Made by a program: the position numbers and the translations under genes. A DNA stretch of 64,000 nt from Spodoptera frugiperda (Eukaryota > Arthropoda > Insecta > Lepidoptera > Noctuidae), in contig NC_064224.1 of the NCBI RefSeq assembly GCF_023101765.2, positions 9,566,103 to 9,630,102 of the forward strand. The letters are read 5' to 3'. This document shows, in pieces, positions 20,982-32,740 of this stretch. The notes below the pieces were generated by a model. The model was not told where the DNA came from. It saw nothing but the letters and a program-made list of their open reading frames with translations, and did not search any database. Each line of letters opens with the position of its first letter. The stretch's first letter is position 1.

Positions 20982-21180
20982 AAATGAGTCCACATAAGCG
21001 ATCTCACGTTAGATACAGGTGGCTGGTTCGCGACGCGACGTCAGGGAGTGATTGAGTATAAACGCAAATTTTTAATGGCAACGCTTTATATTTAGAGGCA
21101 AACTGCTTTGATGCAGGGCTGTCGAAAATATGGTGGTAATATTCACCATACAAGACACATGTTTAAAAAGTATTTAAGTG

Positions 21181-21401
21181 GATTCCCGGGTCTGACAAAA
21201 TATTACTGGCCTTTTTTTGGTTTTTGGAAAATTTCTCAAGGGTAGCACGTAGTCTAGAATTGTGCCCAGTATAAGGCAATAGACTCACCCCCTATTACAT
21301 TGGGTCTCATAACACATATGGAGAAAAGCGGGTGTACATTGTATAGCGTGGTGTAATGTGCATCTCTACCTACCTCTTCGGGGATAAAAGGCGTGACGTT
21401 A
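21181..21401 (+). mobile_element. SINE-1, head-truncated
   Basis: Starts inside the B box (GATTCCCGGGTCTG) and continues to the intact end GGCGTGACGTT followed by TAATAATAA. Lacks the A box. Confidence 0.85.
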
Positions 21402-21805
21402 ATAATAAAAAAAAACAAATATATTCATTTAAGTGAAAGTAAATTGGTAGTTCAATGACACAAGTCCGAGGAGAATTAACAATATTTACCTAATACTTTT
21501 TATTACTATTTGATTATAGTCCAGCAGTGTACTATCACAAGCCCTGTCCAGCCAGCATTATCTGCTACTCAAGTTAGAAGACCATAAGTGGCATCAAGCA
21601 AGCATTTACGTCCTCTTAAATGGCCACTTATGGAAAGCCATTCTTAAGTAATAGTTTATGAGTACTAGACCAACGGAACGGGTCATTAAAGATCTAATGT
21701 GTAATTAATGTTAAGTGTCTAGTAGCAGGAGTAGAAGACAGTCGAATGCAGGTCGTTTCCAACCGGCTGGTCTGGAAGCCATTGGGGGATGTTAAGTAGT
21801 GGACG

Positions 21806-22000
21806 TTTTTTTTTTAGGAACAAGCCCGCCCCAACCTCCCATACCGCTGCAACTCCTGTAAGCCAGGATCTACAATAGATACAACCATGAAAACACCGGA
21901 ACACTGAAGTCCGGCGCGTCCCAGGGAAATGAATGACTGTCTTGGATCCCGCAACGAAACAAATCAGAAGATGTTATTAGAGTAGAAGAAAAAGAAAACG
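21806..22000 (+). repeat. Repeat Z, best copy
   Basis: Starts with a T run at 21806-21815; matches 41-230 throughout (AGCCAGGATCTACAATAGAT, GGAACACTGAAGTCCGGCGC, TGTCTTGGATCCCGCAACG). Ends AGAAAAAGAAAACG. Confidence 0.8.
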
Positions 22001-22119
22001 ATAGTTTCCACTTCCCTCGGTGAATTTAATGTAGGTAATGGACGTATACGATATTAAAGAGCCATATAAGATTTCATTTACTTGGTATTAGATATTTGGG
22101 TCAGCAAAATTTCATATCA

Positions 22120-22413
22120 ATACTAGCTGACTCGGCAAACTTCGTACATTTTGTTGTCACCATTGAAACTTTCCCTGGACTTCCACAAATAATTGAAGAC
22201 TCGAGTTTTAGCAGGACTAACGAACAGAAATTGTTTTTATATCCATACTAGCTTACCCGGCCAACTCCGTAGCCCCTAAAACATTATGTTCTCACCGTTT
22301 TAACCTTTTCCAGGACTTCCTCAAATAATTCAAGACCAAAATTTTGCCAAATCGGTCCAGCCGTTATAAGTTTTAGCGAGACTAATAAACAAAAATAGTT
22401 TTAACATATAGAG
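22120..22413 (+). mobile_element. Two RTE-type LINE 3' ends in tandem, subfamily I
   Basis: 22120-22243 and 22245-22413 both begin with TACTAGCT and both carry ATTGAAGAC or ATTCAAGACC followed by a GTTTTAGC motif and AACAGAAATTG or AACAAAAATAG. The second is more complete (AAATCGGTCCAGCCG). A third, better copy is 62817-62984. Confidence 0.7.
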
Positions 22414-22554
22414 ATTGTAATAGCACAAAATCTATACCTATGGAAATAAAAAGCGTTTATTCACAAGAATCAATTTCCATACAAACTTTTTTACTTCTAC
22501 CAAACTGCATAACAGTTTAACGGCAGACGTAGCTCCCATAATATAATAATTCTT

Positions 22555-22685
22555 AATATGGTATGACGGAATGCTGCTCATGAATATGAGCCCCGAGCAT
22601 GGTTTGAAACTAGTCGAGTTCCTAGTCTAACAATTACATGAGAAGGCCGATAACGTAATAATTAATTTAGTATGTCTCACGAAAT
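22555..22685. repeat. MITE M-related fragment
   Basis: GCTGCTCATGAATATGAGCC at 22572 recurs inverted near 62349-62373, and the piece ends with the M terminus TAATTTAGTATGTCTCAC (22665-22680), which is also at 34024 and 50193. Half of an element; the other arm is missing. Confidence 0.5.
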
Positions 22686-23965
22686 AAAGTAGATACACAA
22701 GTTTATAGGCAACCCTATAAACAACACCAATAAATAAACTAACCTTAAAGAATGACAATCGTTACTTTCTAACGCGCCTTTTTATCAATAAACCTACCCC
22801 CCTACCCCCTTCTTACCATACATATACGTAATTTGACATCAGGAGAGCAAGGTGGTGAACTAATTACGTGAATTGTGGGGGAAAGAAAGCAAATTGTGTC
22901 GTGTGTTGTCGTGAGATGTTATTTCTGTCCCAGGAAGGTAATGTTTGGTAAATAAATGTTAGAGGGTAATTTTTGAGTGTACAATGTGAGTGTTTAGTGA
23001 CTTTTTGAAGTCGAAAATTTGTTAAAATTGGAGTCATCATGTGTGGAATGTGTTGTAAATTGTTCCTTGTTTAAGAAAGAAGAAAGTAAGAAGTATTTGC
23101 TTATTACTGGTATATATGGCTAATGGTTTATATAGGTGTCAATATAAACAATTTCATAGTCACGCTTTTTGCCTACGTGTTTGATAACACGAAGTGCTTT
23201 CTTGATCTTACATCTTTATATCGTATGAAGTCATTTTAAACCTTTTTTCATATTTATATACATATTTATGAACATGGAGAAAGAACCAAATGACATTGTA
23301 ATACTTTCTTATAAATAATGAATACGAGTACATTCTTCCATTGTTCAACACGTTTTACTAATCCTAAAACAATCCAACGATCCAACTCGCGACCTAGCAA
23401 CAACACAGCTCTTAAAAACCAAAACCAAACAAATTCACAATTAAACAAAATCCTCAAGCACCCTCAAGCCGTATAATTCGGACACGACCAGTTAGAAATG
23501 TCGCGAGAATTAGGGGCAGGCAGCAATTATCACATAATTTTAAACACAAACAAAATCATGTAAGCCTCTTATAACTTTGTGAACAGTTGAAGAATTTAAG
23601 CCGTTGGAGTAGCGGGGAAGATGCCCTCATCAAATTCTGTAGAACTTTTCGACCGAGCTACGTTTTATTGTTGAACGCTTCACGTGAGATGGGTAAGCAG
23701 AAAGGGATTGTTCAAGTACAATCATCGTGATTGGCAGGAGATCTTAAGGTTGTGGTGTGGGGGGATATGGGGAATGGGGATAAACTGTGAGTTATTTCTT
23801 CAAGGGTAGATACTAGATGTGTGGTTGTATCGTGGCTACTTTTTGGCTGTTATTTATTTTATTAGGCTTATTGTGATATGAATTAGTTCATTAATAAACA
23901 TTGAGTATATTAAAGACTCTGCATTCATGCTTACAATTTCAAAATTGAAAACCTTTTTTTATAGG
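22686..23965. other. Longest stretch without a recognised feature
   Basis: About 1.3 kb with no repeat match in this window. One 63-codon minus-strand frame (23266-23457) without motif. Candidate single-copy host DNA. Confidence 0.5.
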
Positions 23966-24448
23966 TATAACGTCATGCAATTTATCCTCGACGGCGTAGG
24001 CAGAGGTGCACATTATGACAGGTAATTTTGACAATTTATATCGTAAGTCCCATGTAAAAGGTGGTGAGCCTATTACCATACCATAACCATGTTTTTAAAT
24101 AGTTATAAAGAATTTAGAAATTATCTATATAAATTGTAATAACATATTACTTCACTTTCGCTGTTACTAATGAAGCATGTTAAACATTAAATGCCGTGTA
24201 CAGTTATAATTGGACTTCAGATTAATGTACTATATGTTGTATTTACTGTGCGGAATGTCTTAGTCTGTAGTCTGTCACTGTACCTATGAAAATAAATAAA
24301 TAAACCGGGCACATTTCCAGACTCCATGCTACTATTGAGTTTTTTACAAAAACCGAAAAATGCCTAGCTGTACTTCGCCCGACCCAAGAATCAAACCCGA
24401 GACCCCTTGTCCGGCTTTCACATTTGCAACCACTCGGCCGCGGCAGTC
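23966..24448 (-). mobile_element. SINE-1 split by a 224-bp insertion
   Basis: 23966-24080 is the SINE-1 tail half and 24305-24448 the head half; in undisrupted copies these are contiguous (compare 57508-57780). The 24081-24304 insert is not SINE-1. Confidence 0.85.
24081..24304 (+). mobile_element. Insertion inside SINE-1, ending in an AAAT tail
   Basis: 224 bp that end in GAAAATAAATAAATAAA, a simple-repeat tail typical of a 5'-truncated LINE. No coding motif; no clear target duplication at the junctions. Confidence 0.65.
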
Positions 24449-25164
24449 AATTGTAAATAAAACCTATGTCCTAAAACATGGTACTCTGTCTATCTATCCA
24501 TTGTTTCTTGATTTCTCTCAAAGTACTAAAGAAAGATAGCCCCTAACTTTACAATAGATGCAAAGTAAATGCAGCAGAGACAAACGAAAGTTCACAAACT
24601 TACAAACTCAATTCAGTTGCAGGAGACATTACAAAACAAATTCAACAATGACGCGCCCCTCGACGTAAATTAGTCAAGTTACTTTTACGACCCCTCTTCA
24701 TTAAGTAATGGCCACTTTTTCTTGATATTTACATACAAATGGGTGACCCCGTAAACGCCGTCGCGTCCGTGGGGTCCAAAGCCCCCGATAGTTTCCAGAA
24801 CATATTCAAATTAATGACCCCTTAAAAGGAAGTAGTTGGGGACATAACAATTTTCTTTTGCAAATTTTTGCTTGAGAAAAGTGGCGCTAGTGTGCTTTTA
24901 GAGGGTGCTTGCGCTGATGTGACTGTGAATCAGTATTCATAGTGGACTTGTAATTAGAATCTCTAACGAGATGGAATGTAATGAAGGCTGCTCTTAAAAG
25001 ACATTTTTATTAACTATTTTTTTTAATAGTGTTCATAAAATGTAAATGTGGAGTGGTCAGGAACACTCGATGACGTAATAAGAGCTTAGTTTGTGTAGTG
25101 ATGTATTAAAAAAATGGTTTAAAAACTAATATAAAAATATTGTCAGCTTATCTGACGTTGACCT
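24449..25164. other. No gene seen; GC-richer patch
   Basis: A CG-containing patch at about 24745-24790 (CCGTAAACGCCGTCGCGTCC) stands out. No open frame or repeat match. Confidence 0.45.
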
Positions 25165-25229
25165 TTGACGTTCAAAACTGCCTTCATATAAACCGACTAT
25201 TTGAAATAAATAATTTTGACTTTGAAAAA
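25165..25229 (+). mobile_element. LINE 3' tail fragment (same group as 7634 element)
   Basis: GACGTTCAAAACTGCC, then TATTTGAAATAAATAATTTT and GACTTTGA: plus-strand version of the LINE end seen at 7634-7710. Confidence 0.6.
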
Positions 25230-25535
25230 GTTATCGAAATAAATAGCATTTGGCTGATGGACGATGATCACGCACGTATTGTCTCGTAATTTTACTATAT
25301 CACTGTAGAATTTACAGTTACAAATACAGGACATTTACAGCTATAACTCACTACAATGAACGACAAAATGTACACAAAATTCAAAAAAGTTTTAAGTTTT
25401 AAGAACAGGATACATAGAAAGTAAATACATAATATCTAGTGCGTTAGTGAAGTACACACAATTAAATGTTACGTTGTTGTTGCTAACATTCTTGTTATTA
25501 ATGCCTATCAATACCTACATATCTAAATTTTTTAT

Positions 25536-25644
25536 GTCAAAGTCAAAAGTCAAAGCATTTATTTCAATTAATACTAAATTAGGCACTTTTGAAACGCCAA
25601 ATTGAATTGTCCGTCAGTCTGTCTGTCAGTGAAGCTAGGCGCTC
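25536..25644 (-). mobile_element. LINE 3' end, close relative of the 7634 element
   Basis: Nearly identical to 7640-7753 (CACTTTTGAAACGCCAAATT, CTGTCAGTGAAGCTAGGCGC), including the repeated GTCAAA tail. 5'-truncated after about 110 bp. Confidence 0.88.
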
Positions 25645-26135
25645 TATGTTTCCATTTAAATGTGTTTATACTATTACAATATTTTACGTCGTCAGCTAAA
25701 ACCCATATACAAATCAAAATCACACTACAACGCCTACCCTCATCGGAATACGTTAAGAAATTTCAAGCAAGTACACCGAAAAGTAATTTCTGTTCAATAC
25801 AACTGTCGGGCACAGTCCCTTCAAATGTACAACTTGAAGGACTTAGGGTCGAGTCGTTAGGAATTTGGTTTAGTTCAAACAATCAACTGCACGCCATCAT
25901 TTGGTAGGAGATCAGTCAAACGGTGAGGTGAAGTAAACTTTAGTTGTTCTAACTGACAGGAATTGGCAACTGTCTAACTGTGTAGCGGTAACTACAAGGA
26001 TAACTGTCATTACCTCAAATTACAGCGTTGCCTGTACATGACTTGCTGGTTTTCTGTCGTCGGTTTAGTTTTAGCTTAGAATTTTGCAGGTGAGTTGAAC
26101 TGAAGTCCTTGGTTGGAAGTCATGATGCAATTTAG
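25645..26135. other. No recognised feature
   Basis: Overlapping 101- and 66-codon open frames (25602-25907, 25660-25860) start within the LINE fragment and have no motif; taken as chance. Confidence 0.5.
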
Positions 26136-26152
26136 ACCAATGATTTTGTGTG

Positions 26153-26426
26153 TTTTTTTATGGAATAAGCTGGTAAACGACATTGTGACGCGCGATTGAA
26201 GGTTAATATCCATCAGTGGACTGCAAACCATCTGATGGTAGGCAATCGCTGCCACCCATGGACACCCGAAACACAAAATGCGTTACAAGTGCGTTGCCGG
26301 CCTTTTGAGAGTTAGGAATTTTAGATTTTCTGTGAGGTCGTGGTATCACTCCGGTCGAGCCGGCCCATTCGTGCTAAAGTATGGCTCTCCCACACTTAAG
26401 TGGGTGAAGTCATAATAATTATTTTT
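26153..26426 (+). mobile_element. Repeat B flanked by a 16-bp target duplication
   Basis: Repeat B from TTTTTTTATGGAATAAGC to CTCTCCCACACTTAA, with an internal replacement near 26180-26230 and a deletion of the middle block. ACCAATGATTTTGTGT occurs at 26136-26151 and again at 26427-26442. A 16-bp duplication fits retroposition by a LINE endonuclease and argues that B is a SINE-like retroposon. The 27 bases between CACTTAA and the second repeat would then be its 3' tail. Confidence 0.8.
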
Positions 26427-26714
26427 ACCAATGATTTTGTGTTCACTGATATCGCGACGACATTGTGTTTGTATGGTCAGTGGCCCTGTATACGAACTAA
26501 ACGACAATCCGATTGTTGTACCAGTAACTCAAAAACTGCTGCACAACATTCCGTGCATTCAATTTGCAACTTAAAACCAAAACACACAAGTTATACTTTA
26601 CCTCTCCAAAAAATAACATTTACCCTTTGCATATTTACAACGATTATATATTGTATATGTTTTTTAAACAAATACGTATGGGATAGTATAAATCGCTGGG
26701 CATTTCCGAGCCTC

Positions 26715-26912
26715 TCATAATCCGCATGCAAGTAAACACAAACACAGGGTAGGTGGCATTGTTCCCGACCACTGCTCGGTAGTCATGCCACCCAAGTATG
26801 AACACACCAACACATAAACCCTCACAAACCAGTATAAGTTGACCCTTGAATGTGAGGAAAGATCATACAAAGCGAGGCCATGATAATCTGGTTTTGTATA
26901 GGTTGATGTGTA
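26715..26912 (+). repeat. Single unit of the 115-bp repeat N with flanks
   Basis: 26827-26900 matches the units of the array at 45212-45560 (CCAGTATAAGTTGACCCTTG, GAGGAAAGATCATACAAAGC, GATAATCTGG). The sequence before it holds a hairpin, GGTGGCAT at 26751 and ATGCCACC at 26785. Confidence 0.65.
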
Positions 26913-27112
26913 CCGGTGTGTGCTAACAGCATCACATGCTACGTTTAACACCCGGCCCTATACAAGATGATGGTGAATCTAACCGCTAGATCTAATACTG
27001 GGTTTGTTAAAATTTTACTTTAGTTGTGGATGATGATGTGATGGCTTTGTTTTAAAAGCAAGCATGTTAAGTTAGGGAGTAACCTTCTTTCTATCGTAAG
27101 TATCACTAGGAT

Positions 27113-27278
27113 CTGCCAGCGGCTTCTTCCGAATTCCCGTGGGATAAAAATTAGGCTACATATTATTATTCCAGACCATAATTTACCCCTGTTCCAAATT
27201 TCATTCCGATCACTTCAACTGTTTTGAGGTGATTGAGTAATACACACAAACACACAAACTTTTTGCATAAACTTTGAA
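27113..27278 (+). mobile_element. RTE-type LINE 3' end
   Basis: TCTGCCAGCGGCTTCTTCCG, TCCCGTGGGATAAAAATTAG, ACAAACACACAAACTTT. The inverted partner in this window is 57298-57465. Confidence 0.7.
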
Positions 27279-27317
27279 TTAATTTTATCTAAGTATTGTT
27301 ATCTAAAATGGCAATAT

Positions 27318-27402
27318 AAAAAAATTCGTCTCTAATATATTTTCATTACCTAACTGACGACTTAAATTTTAATTTTCATACCCCGTCATCATCCCTATTG
27401 AT
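27318..27402. repeat. Conserved block K
   Basis: TCTCTAATATATTTTCATTA, CCTAACTGACGA and CATACCCCGTCATCATCCCT: the same string of motifs in the same order occurs at 42950-43040 and 50901-51000. Class unknown. Confidence 0.7.
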
Positions 27403-27687
27403 TCTAATACAGAACAACGTTCACTCACACATATATAGCTGTAAAAAGAAAAATCTAGAACGTCCAATCATACAACAAAAACGAGTTCATTTTGATTTCG
27501 ATGCCATGTGTCTCCATGTCACCGGGGCCGGCGAAGCGCGAAGCAAACGGGAAAAATATACCGAACTGTGGGTAGATGTGTAGCACGGGATTAAGCTTAG
27601 CTTACACTGTTAGGGAGCGAGCGAGCGAGCGATTCAGATAAGCGGACAAGCGAGCGAGTTGTTTTAAATAAAAGAAAGCAGACGAAC
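27403..27687. other. GC-richer patch and GCGA simple repeat
   Basis: A CG-containing stretch at 27515-27550 (GTCACCGGGGCCGGCGAAGC) is followed by GCGAGCGAGCGAGCGA at 27617-27632. A 61-codon frame (27398-27583) covers the first part; no motif seen. Confidence 0.4.
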
Positions 27688-28031
27688 TTTTTTTAAGGAG
27701 TGGTAAATCATCCATTGGCTTCTCCCGCCTAGCCTCGGTAAACCCGCTAGGTATTCCGTAGCTCCGGATCAGGCATCAGCCCTACTGGGCCCCATCTATA
27801 GTGATCTTTTTTTTTATTCGGTATAAACTAATGCTTGACTACAATCCCACCTGATGGTAAGTAGGGATGTAATCGTTGATGGTGAGGCGCACTAGTTTAT
27901 CTGATGATACTTTGAGGCGCGCGCGGAACGGGACACGTCATACGCATGGATGGTGCTGGTCGGGCGGCGAGCTACCCTTGCTCGCTGTCCAAAAACCCGC
28001 GCTTACGGTGACCGGAGATAGGACAAAAAAA
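27688..28031 (+). repeat. Repeat D, longest copy
   Basis: Runs from a T-run at 27688 through a D front (partly deleted), CATCAGCCCTACTGGGCCCC, an inserted piece at about 27808-27915 with ACCTGATGGTAAGTAGG, then GGTCGGGCGGCGAGCTACCC to the A7 run at 28025-28031. The inserted piece carries a motif like the opening of repeats B and C but is not either of them. Confidence 0.8.
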
Positions 28032-28336
28032 TTTTGAGCCACAATTTTTACACCGCCAAATTCACTCGCTGATTCTTTACCAATGTAACCAGCACCTTAA
28101 AATGTGGTCGCGATGGATATAAATGGTTCCAGTCCGTCTCCACGACCGCAGATACGAAACAAGTGGTTGTAATTAATATAATATCGACCGGGGAATAAAT
28201 TGTGGGCGCCGCCTGTCAGCCTCGCGACTCGCAATCTGATTAAATATAAACTTGCTTCAGATCGCTCCTTCGAACTTTGATTATTTTATTGCGGATTGTG
28301 TTTTGTTTCTTTTTGGAGTTCTCGTAATATTGATCT

Positions 28337-28523
28337 ATTAGCGACCCACCCCTGTGCAATGATGATATAATTATGTATGTACATATAAACCTTCCTCTTG
28401 AATGACTCTATCTTCTAAGAAATAAACCGCATCGAAATCCGTTGTATAGTTTTAAAGATTTAAGCTTACAAAGGGGCATAGGGACAGAGAAAGTGACTTT
28501 GTTTTATACTATGTAGTGATGTA
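28337..28523 (+). mobile_element. LINE 3' end, subfamily H
   Basis: TTAGCGACCCACCCCTGTGC, AAATCCGTTGTATAGTTTTA, AGAGAAAGTGACTTTGTTTT and the end ATGTAGTGATGTAA. Most complete H end at its 3' side. Confidence 0.75.
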
Positions 28524-29812
28524 ATCTTACACTTGTTCAGTATCTTGTATACATGACGATCCGCAAAGTGGTCGCAAACTGGTGGATGGTCGCAAACAGG
28601 TGGACTATAATGGGTGGACGTGTACAGGTGCACTTACCCTACTTAGTATTAGGATTTTAATTTCTGAAGTTAAAATCAGAGATTTGTTTATAGCGAAGCC
28701 ATTTTTCTTTCAATTCACTAGTCATAAATATGTTATTACAACGCTCTGGGAATTTCAGATATTATCCATACTGTTGCTTAAAAAAGTCTCTTGACTAATC
28801 TGGATATCGAACCCAAATGTGTTGTACACAAAACACATTATAAGCATTTACTCGACAGAGTAAATAGAAACAGTTACAAAAACTGTCAAAATGTAATTTG
28901 TTTCATTCAAACTCAGTGTAGTAACAAAAAATAGTCCAAAAATCAGATCTAAACAAACAAACAGGGCTAACTGTTAAAACAATAGACAATATATTACACA
29001 CTTCCCACTTGAGAGAAAAAATTACTCGCCCATTGAACAGACAAAGCAAAACGGACCGTATCTCCTTTACCATAAAACACATTTTCCCTTATCAACAGCA
29101 TATGGAGGGTAATTTTTTTCAGGGAGTAAAAAAAAATATTTCATAAATTAACTCTCTATATATGTATATGTTTGTAGGTATGTGTTTATATGTAATGTGT
29201 GTATGTTTGTCGGTTTGTGCGGCGTTTAGTTGGATAGTGGCCAAAGTTTGGACATCCACAATAATGTTTGTGAATATCTTGGTCAGTGGTTGTTTTGTTA
29301 GTGTATTTAATGATATATACTGCTCATAAAGGACTTAGACTAATATTAGTTAGTTAAAGAAATAAACATAGCCTGATTTGTGTATTGGACGTTGAACAAA
29401 AATATGACTGAAAATCTATGAGTTTTGATCCGATAGTCAGTGGTGACTATCAAATGCAGATTTTATTTTGTTCTCTTGTCCTTCGCTAGGCTATACATAC
29501 ATAACGTTGATGTTTTTCTTATATTTTCCTCTTTCAGAAGTCATGCCATCATACTTTACGTCATTCATAGTACCATTGGAATCATTTCACTGGACTGGAT
29601 TGTAGTATTGTAGTTCAGTTTTCATATACTTTTTTCTAATTTTTCTTACTTTGCATTAGGAATAGGAATTTTATTAAAATTGTACTACTAATACGACAAT
29701 TGGCTTATTTTATCACCGAAAGTTTCTTCCTTGTATACAATGTAACACCTACTTTTTTTGGTATATCATGAGGAGAGTGGAAATTGAGCCTCTGTGGCGT
29801 CACTCAAACGAA
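28524..29812. other. No recognised feature
   Basis: About 1.3 kb. A GT/AT-rich simple stretch lies at 29155-29225. One 70-codon frame (28582-28794) without motif. Confidence 0.5.
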
Positions 29813-30030
29813 GCGACGGCGAGTAAGGGTGGCTTGCCGCCCGAACAGAACCAGACGATGAGGCCCAGTAAGGCTAATGCCCGACCTGGAGCTGCGGACT
29901 ACCTAATGGCTCGAAGAGCAGGAGTAGGAACGGAGTGGATTTTAGTCGGTAAGAGTCTGAATCTCCCTCTCGCCTCATCCTAGTCGAGAAATGCCATTGG
30001 ATGAATTTATCCCTCAACAATAAAAAAGGC
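29813..30030 (-). repeat. Repeat D, inverted, with second-half remnant
   Basis: Complement order: GACGGCGAGTAAGGGTGGC (second half), GGCCCAGTAAGGCTAATGCC, GAGCTGCGGACTACC, GGAGTAGGAACGGAGTGG, GGTAAGAGTCTGAATCTCCC. The 71-codon frame at 29768-29983 is a reading of this repeat. Confidence 0.8.
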
Positions 30031-30365
30031 GACGGTTTCCTATAAAGCAGTGTAGGGGGTTGAGCCCGCCCACTCTAAAACAACAAACACAACACACCTT
30101 TTTCTTACGATCTTAAGAAGGTAATGCTCAATCTTCCACCTTGATACACATGAGCAGAAGTGCGTACAGGATGATATGATCACGCATGTTCATAGGATCA
30201 CGCGTCAGATCATTGAAAACTGTAAACGTGAACCTTGTGACGTCATCTGGAAGAACACTTGAAGATCAGGGTATAGGAGTAAGATGATGTGATCATCAGA
30301 TCATTGGTTTGGTTATTGTTCGGTGATTTGGTTGTGTGGTTAATCAATTATTGTTAATTCAGTAT

Positions 30366-30530
30366 CGTTAAGTCTTTTATCCCCGACGGGGTTGGCAGAG
30401 GTGCACATTATACGGCATGTAAGGCTGCTGTACAATGTACATCTAGTTTTCACCATTTGTGCCTATTGCCATATACTGGGAACAATTCCAGATTCCGCGC
30501 TACTGCGAAGTTTTTGAAAAACCGAAAAAA
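30366..30530 (-). mobile_element. SINE-1, tail half
   Basis: From the SINE-1 end (GTTAAGTCTTTTATCCCCGA) to the oligo-A that follows TTGAAAAACCG; the tRNA-like head is missing. Confidence 0.8.
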
Positions 30531-30639
30531 ATATTGTTAATCGAGATTATCATATGTAGTGTAATGAGGATATGTCTCTTTGAGTATTTTTATTGATTTC
30601 ATATCATAAGAAAAAATAAGGTAATTGCTAAAAAACTTC

Positions 30640-30840
30640 AGCAAAGGTGTAGATAGATATGCAATTGTAGCATCCACTTTTCACCAGTTACCTATGCGCT
30701 TAGAGAGTAAGTCTTAAGCTATATACCAGCATAATAGCTCGAAACTCCATGCTACTAGGATAATTTATAGAAAAAGCATAAAAATAGTAGCTAGTAATTT
30801 TGTCGACCCGGAATCAATGATCGATTACTCGATGATCACC
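30640..30840 (-). mobile_element. Old SINE-1 copy
   Basis: Colinear but decayed: CACTTTTCACCAG, TATATACCAGCATAATAGC, GAAACTCCATGCTACTAGG, TTTGTCGACCCGGAATCAAT. The head can still be traced. Confidence 0.55.
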
Positions 30841-31256
30841 ACTTATTACCAATCCCATATTGATTTTTACAACCAAAAATAAAATACCATAATAAAAACC
30901 AGAGATGCGAAATCATACGCAAAGCCAGCTCAATACATTTTATTGTATTTACTTCCATAGTAACTCTGCAGACTCCAGCACGTCAACCTACCCAATCTAA
31001 CAATATTTCACAAAGGATTTTCGACTTTGTACCTAAACAAGTATAGTTGAAAATCGAATAAAAGAATTTGACAGAAAAGAGGTAGGTTGACATGCCGTTT
31101 GTGCCATAGCTGGCGTATGGCCAAAGTTGAAGGATGCCTTGAATAACATCATGAAAACATTGCCTATTCTATACATGTACTTCTTACAAATATATTTGAC
31201 GCAAGACTTTTGTAAGAATGCCACCATATTTGCAGGTTTTTTTGTGAAATATGCAA

Positions 31257-31459
31257 TACTAGCGACCCGCCTCAGCTTCGCATGGGTGCAATGGTGATAT
31301 ATTATGCATGTATTATACATATAAACCTTCCACTTGAATCACTCTATCTATTAAAAAAAACTGCATCAAAATCCGTTACGCATTTTTTAATATTGAAACA
31401 TACAAAGGGAAATAGGGACAGAAAAAACGACTTTATTTTATACTAACTGTGTAGTGATG
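31257..31459 (+). mobile_element. LINE 3' end, subfamily H
   Basis: Very similar to 16138-16300 (ACTAGCGACCCGCCTCAGCT, GGGTGCAATGGTGATATATT) and longer on the 3' side, ending GTGTAGTGATGA. Confidence 0.75.
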
Positions 31460-31660
31460 ACAATGACATATATAAAACATCAGTCTGATTCCCCATGGAG
31501 GAAAAAGAGGAGGATCATGTCATGAGCCTTGTGTAATAGGGGCGAGAGAATAAATTAGGTATAATACAAAATTGTATACTACATGACATATAGAATAGTC
31601 ACCCACAAAAGTATACGGAACACTATACTTAGTCCAAAATTTTGTCTGGCAATCGGAATA

Positions 31661-31866
31661 CTTTTTATGGAATAGTGAGCAAACGAGCAGTCGCCTAGGA
31701 CACCCGCTACACCATAGGAGTCAATGCATCTAGCATTGCCGGCCTTGTAAAAAGGAATACCATCTTTTCTTGAAGGTTTGAAGGTCCTATCGGTTCGGAA
31801 ATACCGCCGACGACAGCTCATTCCACAGTTTTGTTGTGCAAGGTACAAAGTTTCGTGATAAGCGCC
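31661..31866 (+). repeat. Repeat C
   Basis: CTTTTTATGGAATAGTGAGC, CTTGAAGGTTTGAAGGTCC, GACAGCTCATTCCACAG. The front half is shortened relative to 3356-3588. The 89-codon minus-strand frame 31579-31848 is a reading of this repeat. Confidence 0.8.
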
Positions 31867-32740
31867 CTATGAGGCAGTCAATTTCATATATAAACTTGCA
31901 ACTCTGCCCTGCTGCCTGCTCAAACAAAACGATCTCATTATATACCCTCTAAACCTTACCCATTTAGGTAAATTAAGGCTTAAGGTAAAATATATACGTA
32001 CATTTTAAGTAAATGGAAGAAAACCAAACAATTGCACTGCAAACATAAACACAGCACTATTTTTAACCCAACAATCAATCACCCCAACTAGTTTCAATCA
32101 TACTAACAAAATAAAATCACCTACTATATACTAAGACGAAATCAAGTCAATGCATTATCGACCTTTCTAACTTAAACATAGAATTGCAATTCGTTTAGCA
32201 AACCCAAGCGATGAAGGGTTTGTATACAGGGTGTAGTAAACCAGCTGATCTTCAAGCTCTTTCACTTATTAGTTCAAATAAAAGCTCTTTAGTTAATAAG
32301 ATGTTTTTTTTCCTTCAATTCCACTAAAAGGTTAATTGTTAACTCTATGCAATTGTAATAGTGTTCATTTTCCTTAATCAATAAAATCTTTCTACTTTTA
32401 TTTTCTTGTTTTTTTATTGTAGAAAAATAATACGGAGTACGGAAAAAATGCATTTGTTTTATTTTTGTTTGGTTTTAGGTAAACCTATTTAATTACTTTT
32501 ATTAAGCAAAAGTTAACTAATCATTTGCATTAAATAGAAAAAGAAATTAACATTATTGTCTTTTAATTCATAGGTGCTCTTTAATAGCACTCATGCTATG
32601 AATTTTTGCCTGTCAAATTATTACTCAAATTTTCAGAAATCTTAGTACCTACTTAACTACGTAAAAACTGATAATGGTGGTTGAATAGAATAAGAAAACA
32701 TAACAAATTCATTATTTAAATATATCTACTCTTACTCGTA
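31867..32740. other. No recognised feature
   Basis: About 870 bp, very AT-rich, including T-runs near 32305 and 32410. Confidence 0.5.

Noticed and set aside
31579..31848. 89-codon minus-strand frame
   Set aside because: Reads repeat C in antisense; equivalent frames are broken in the other C copies.
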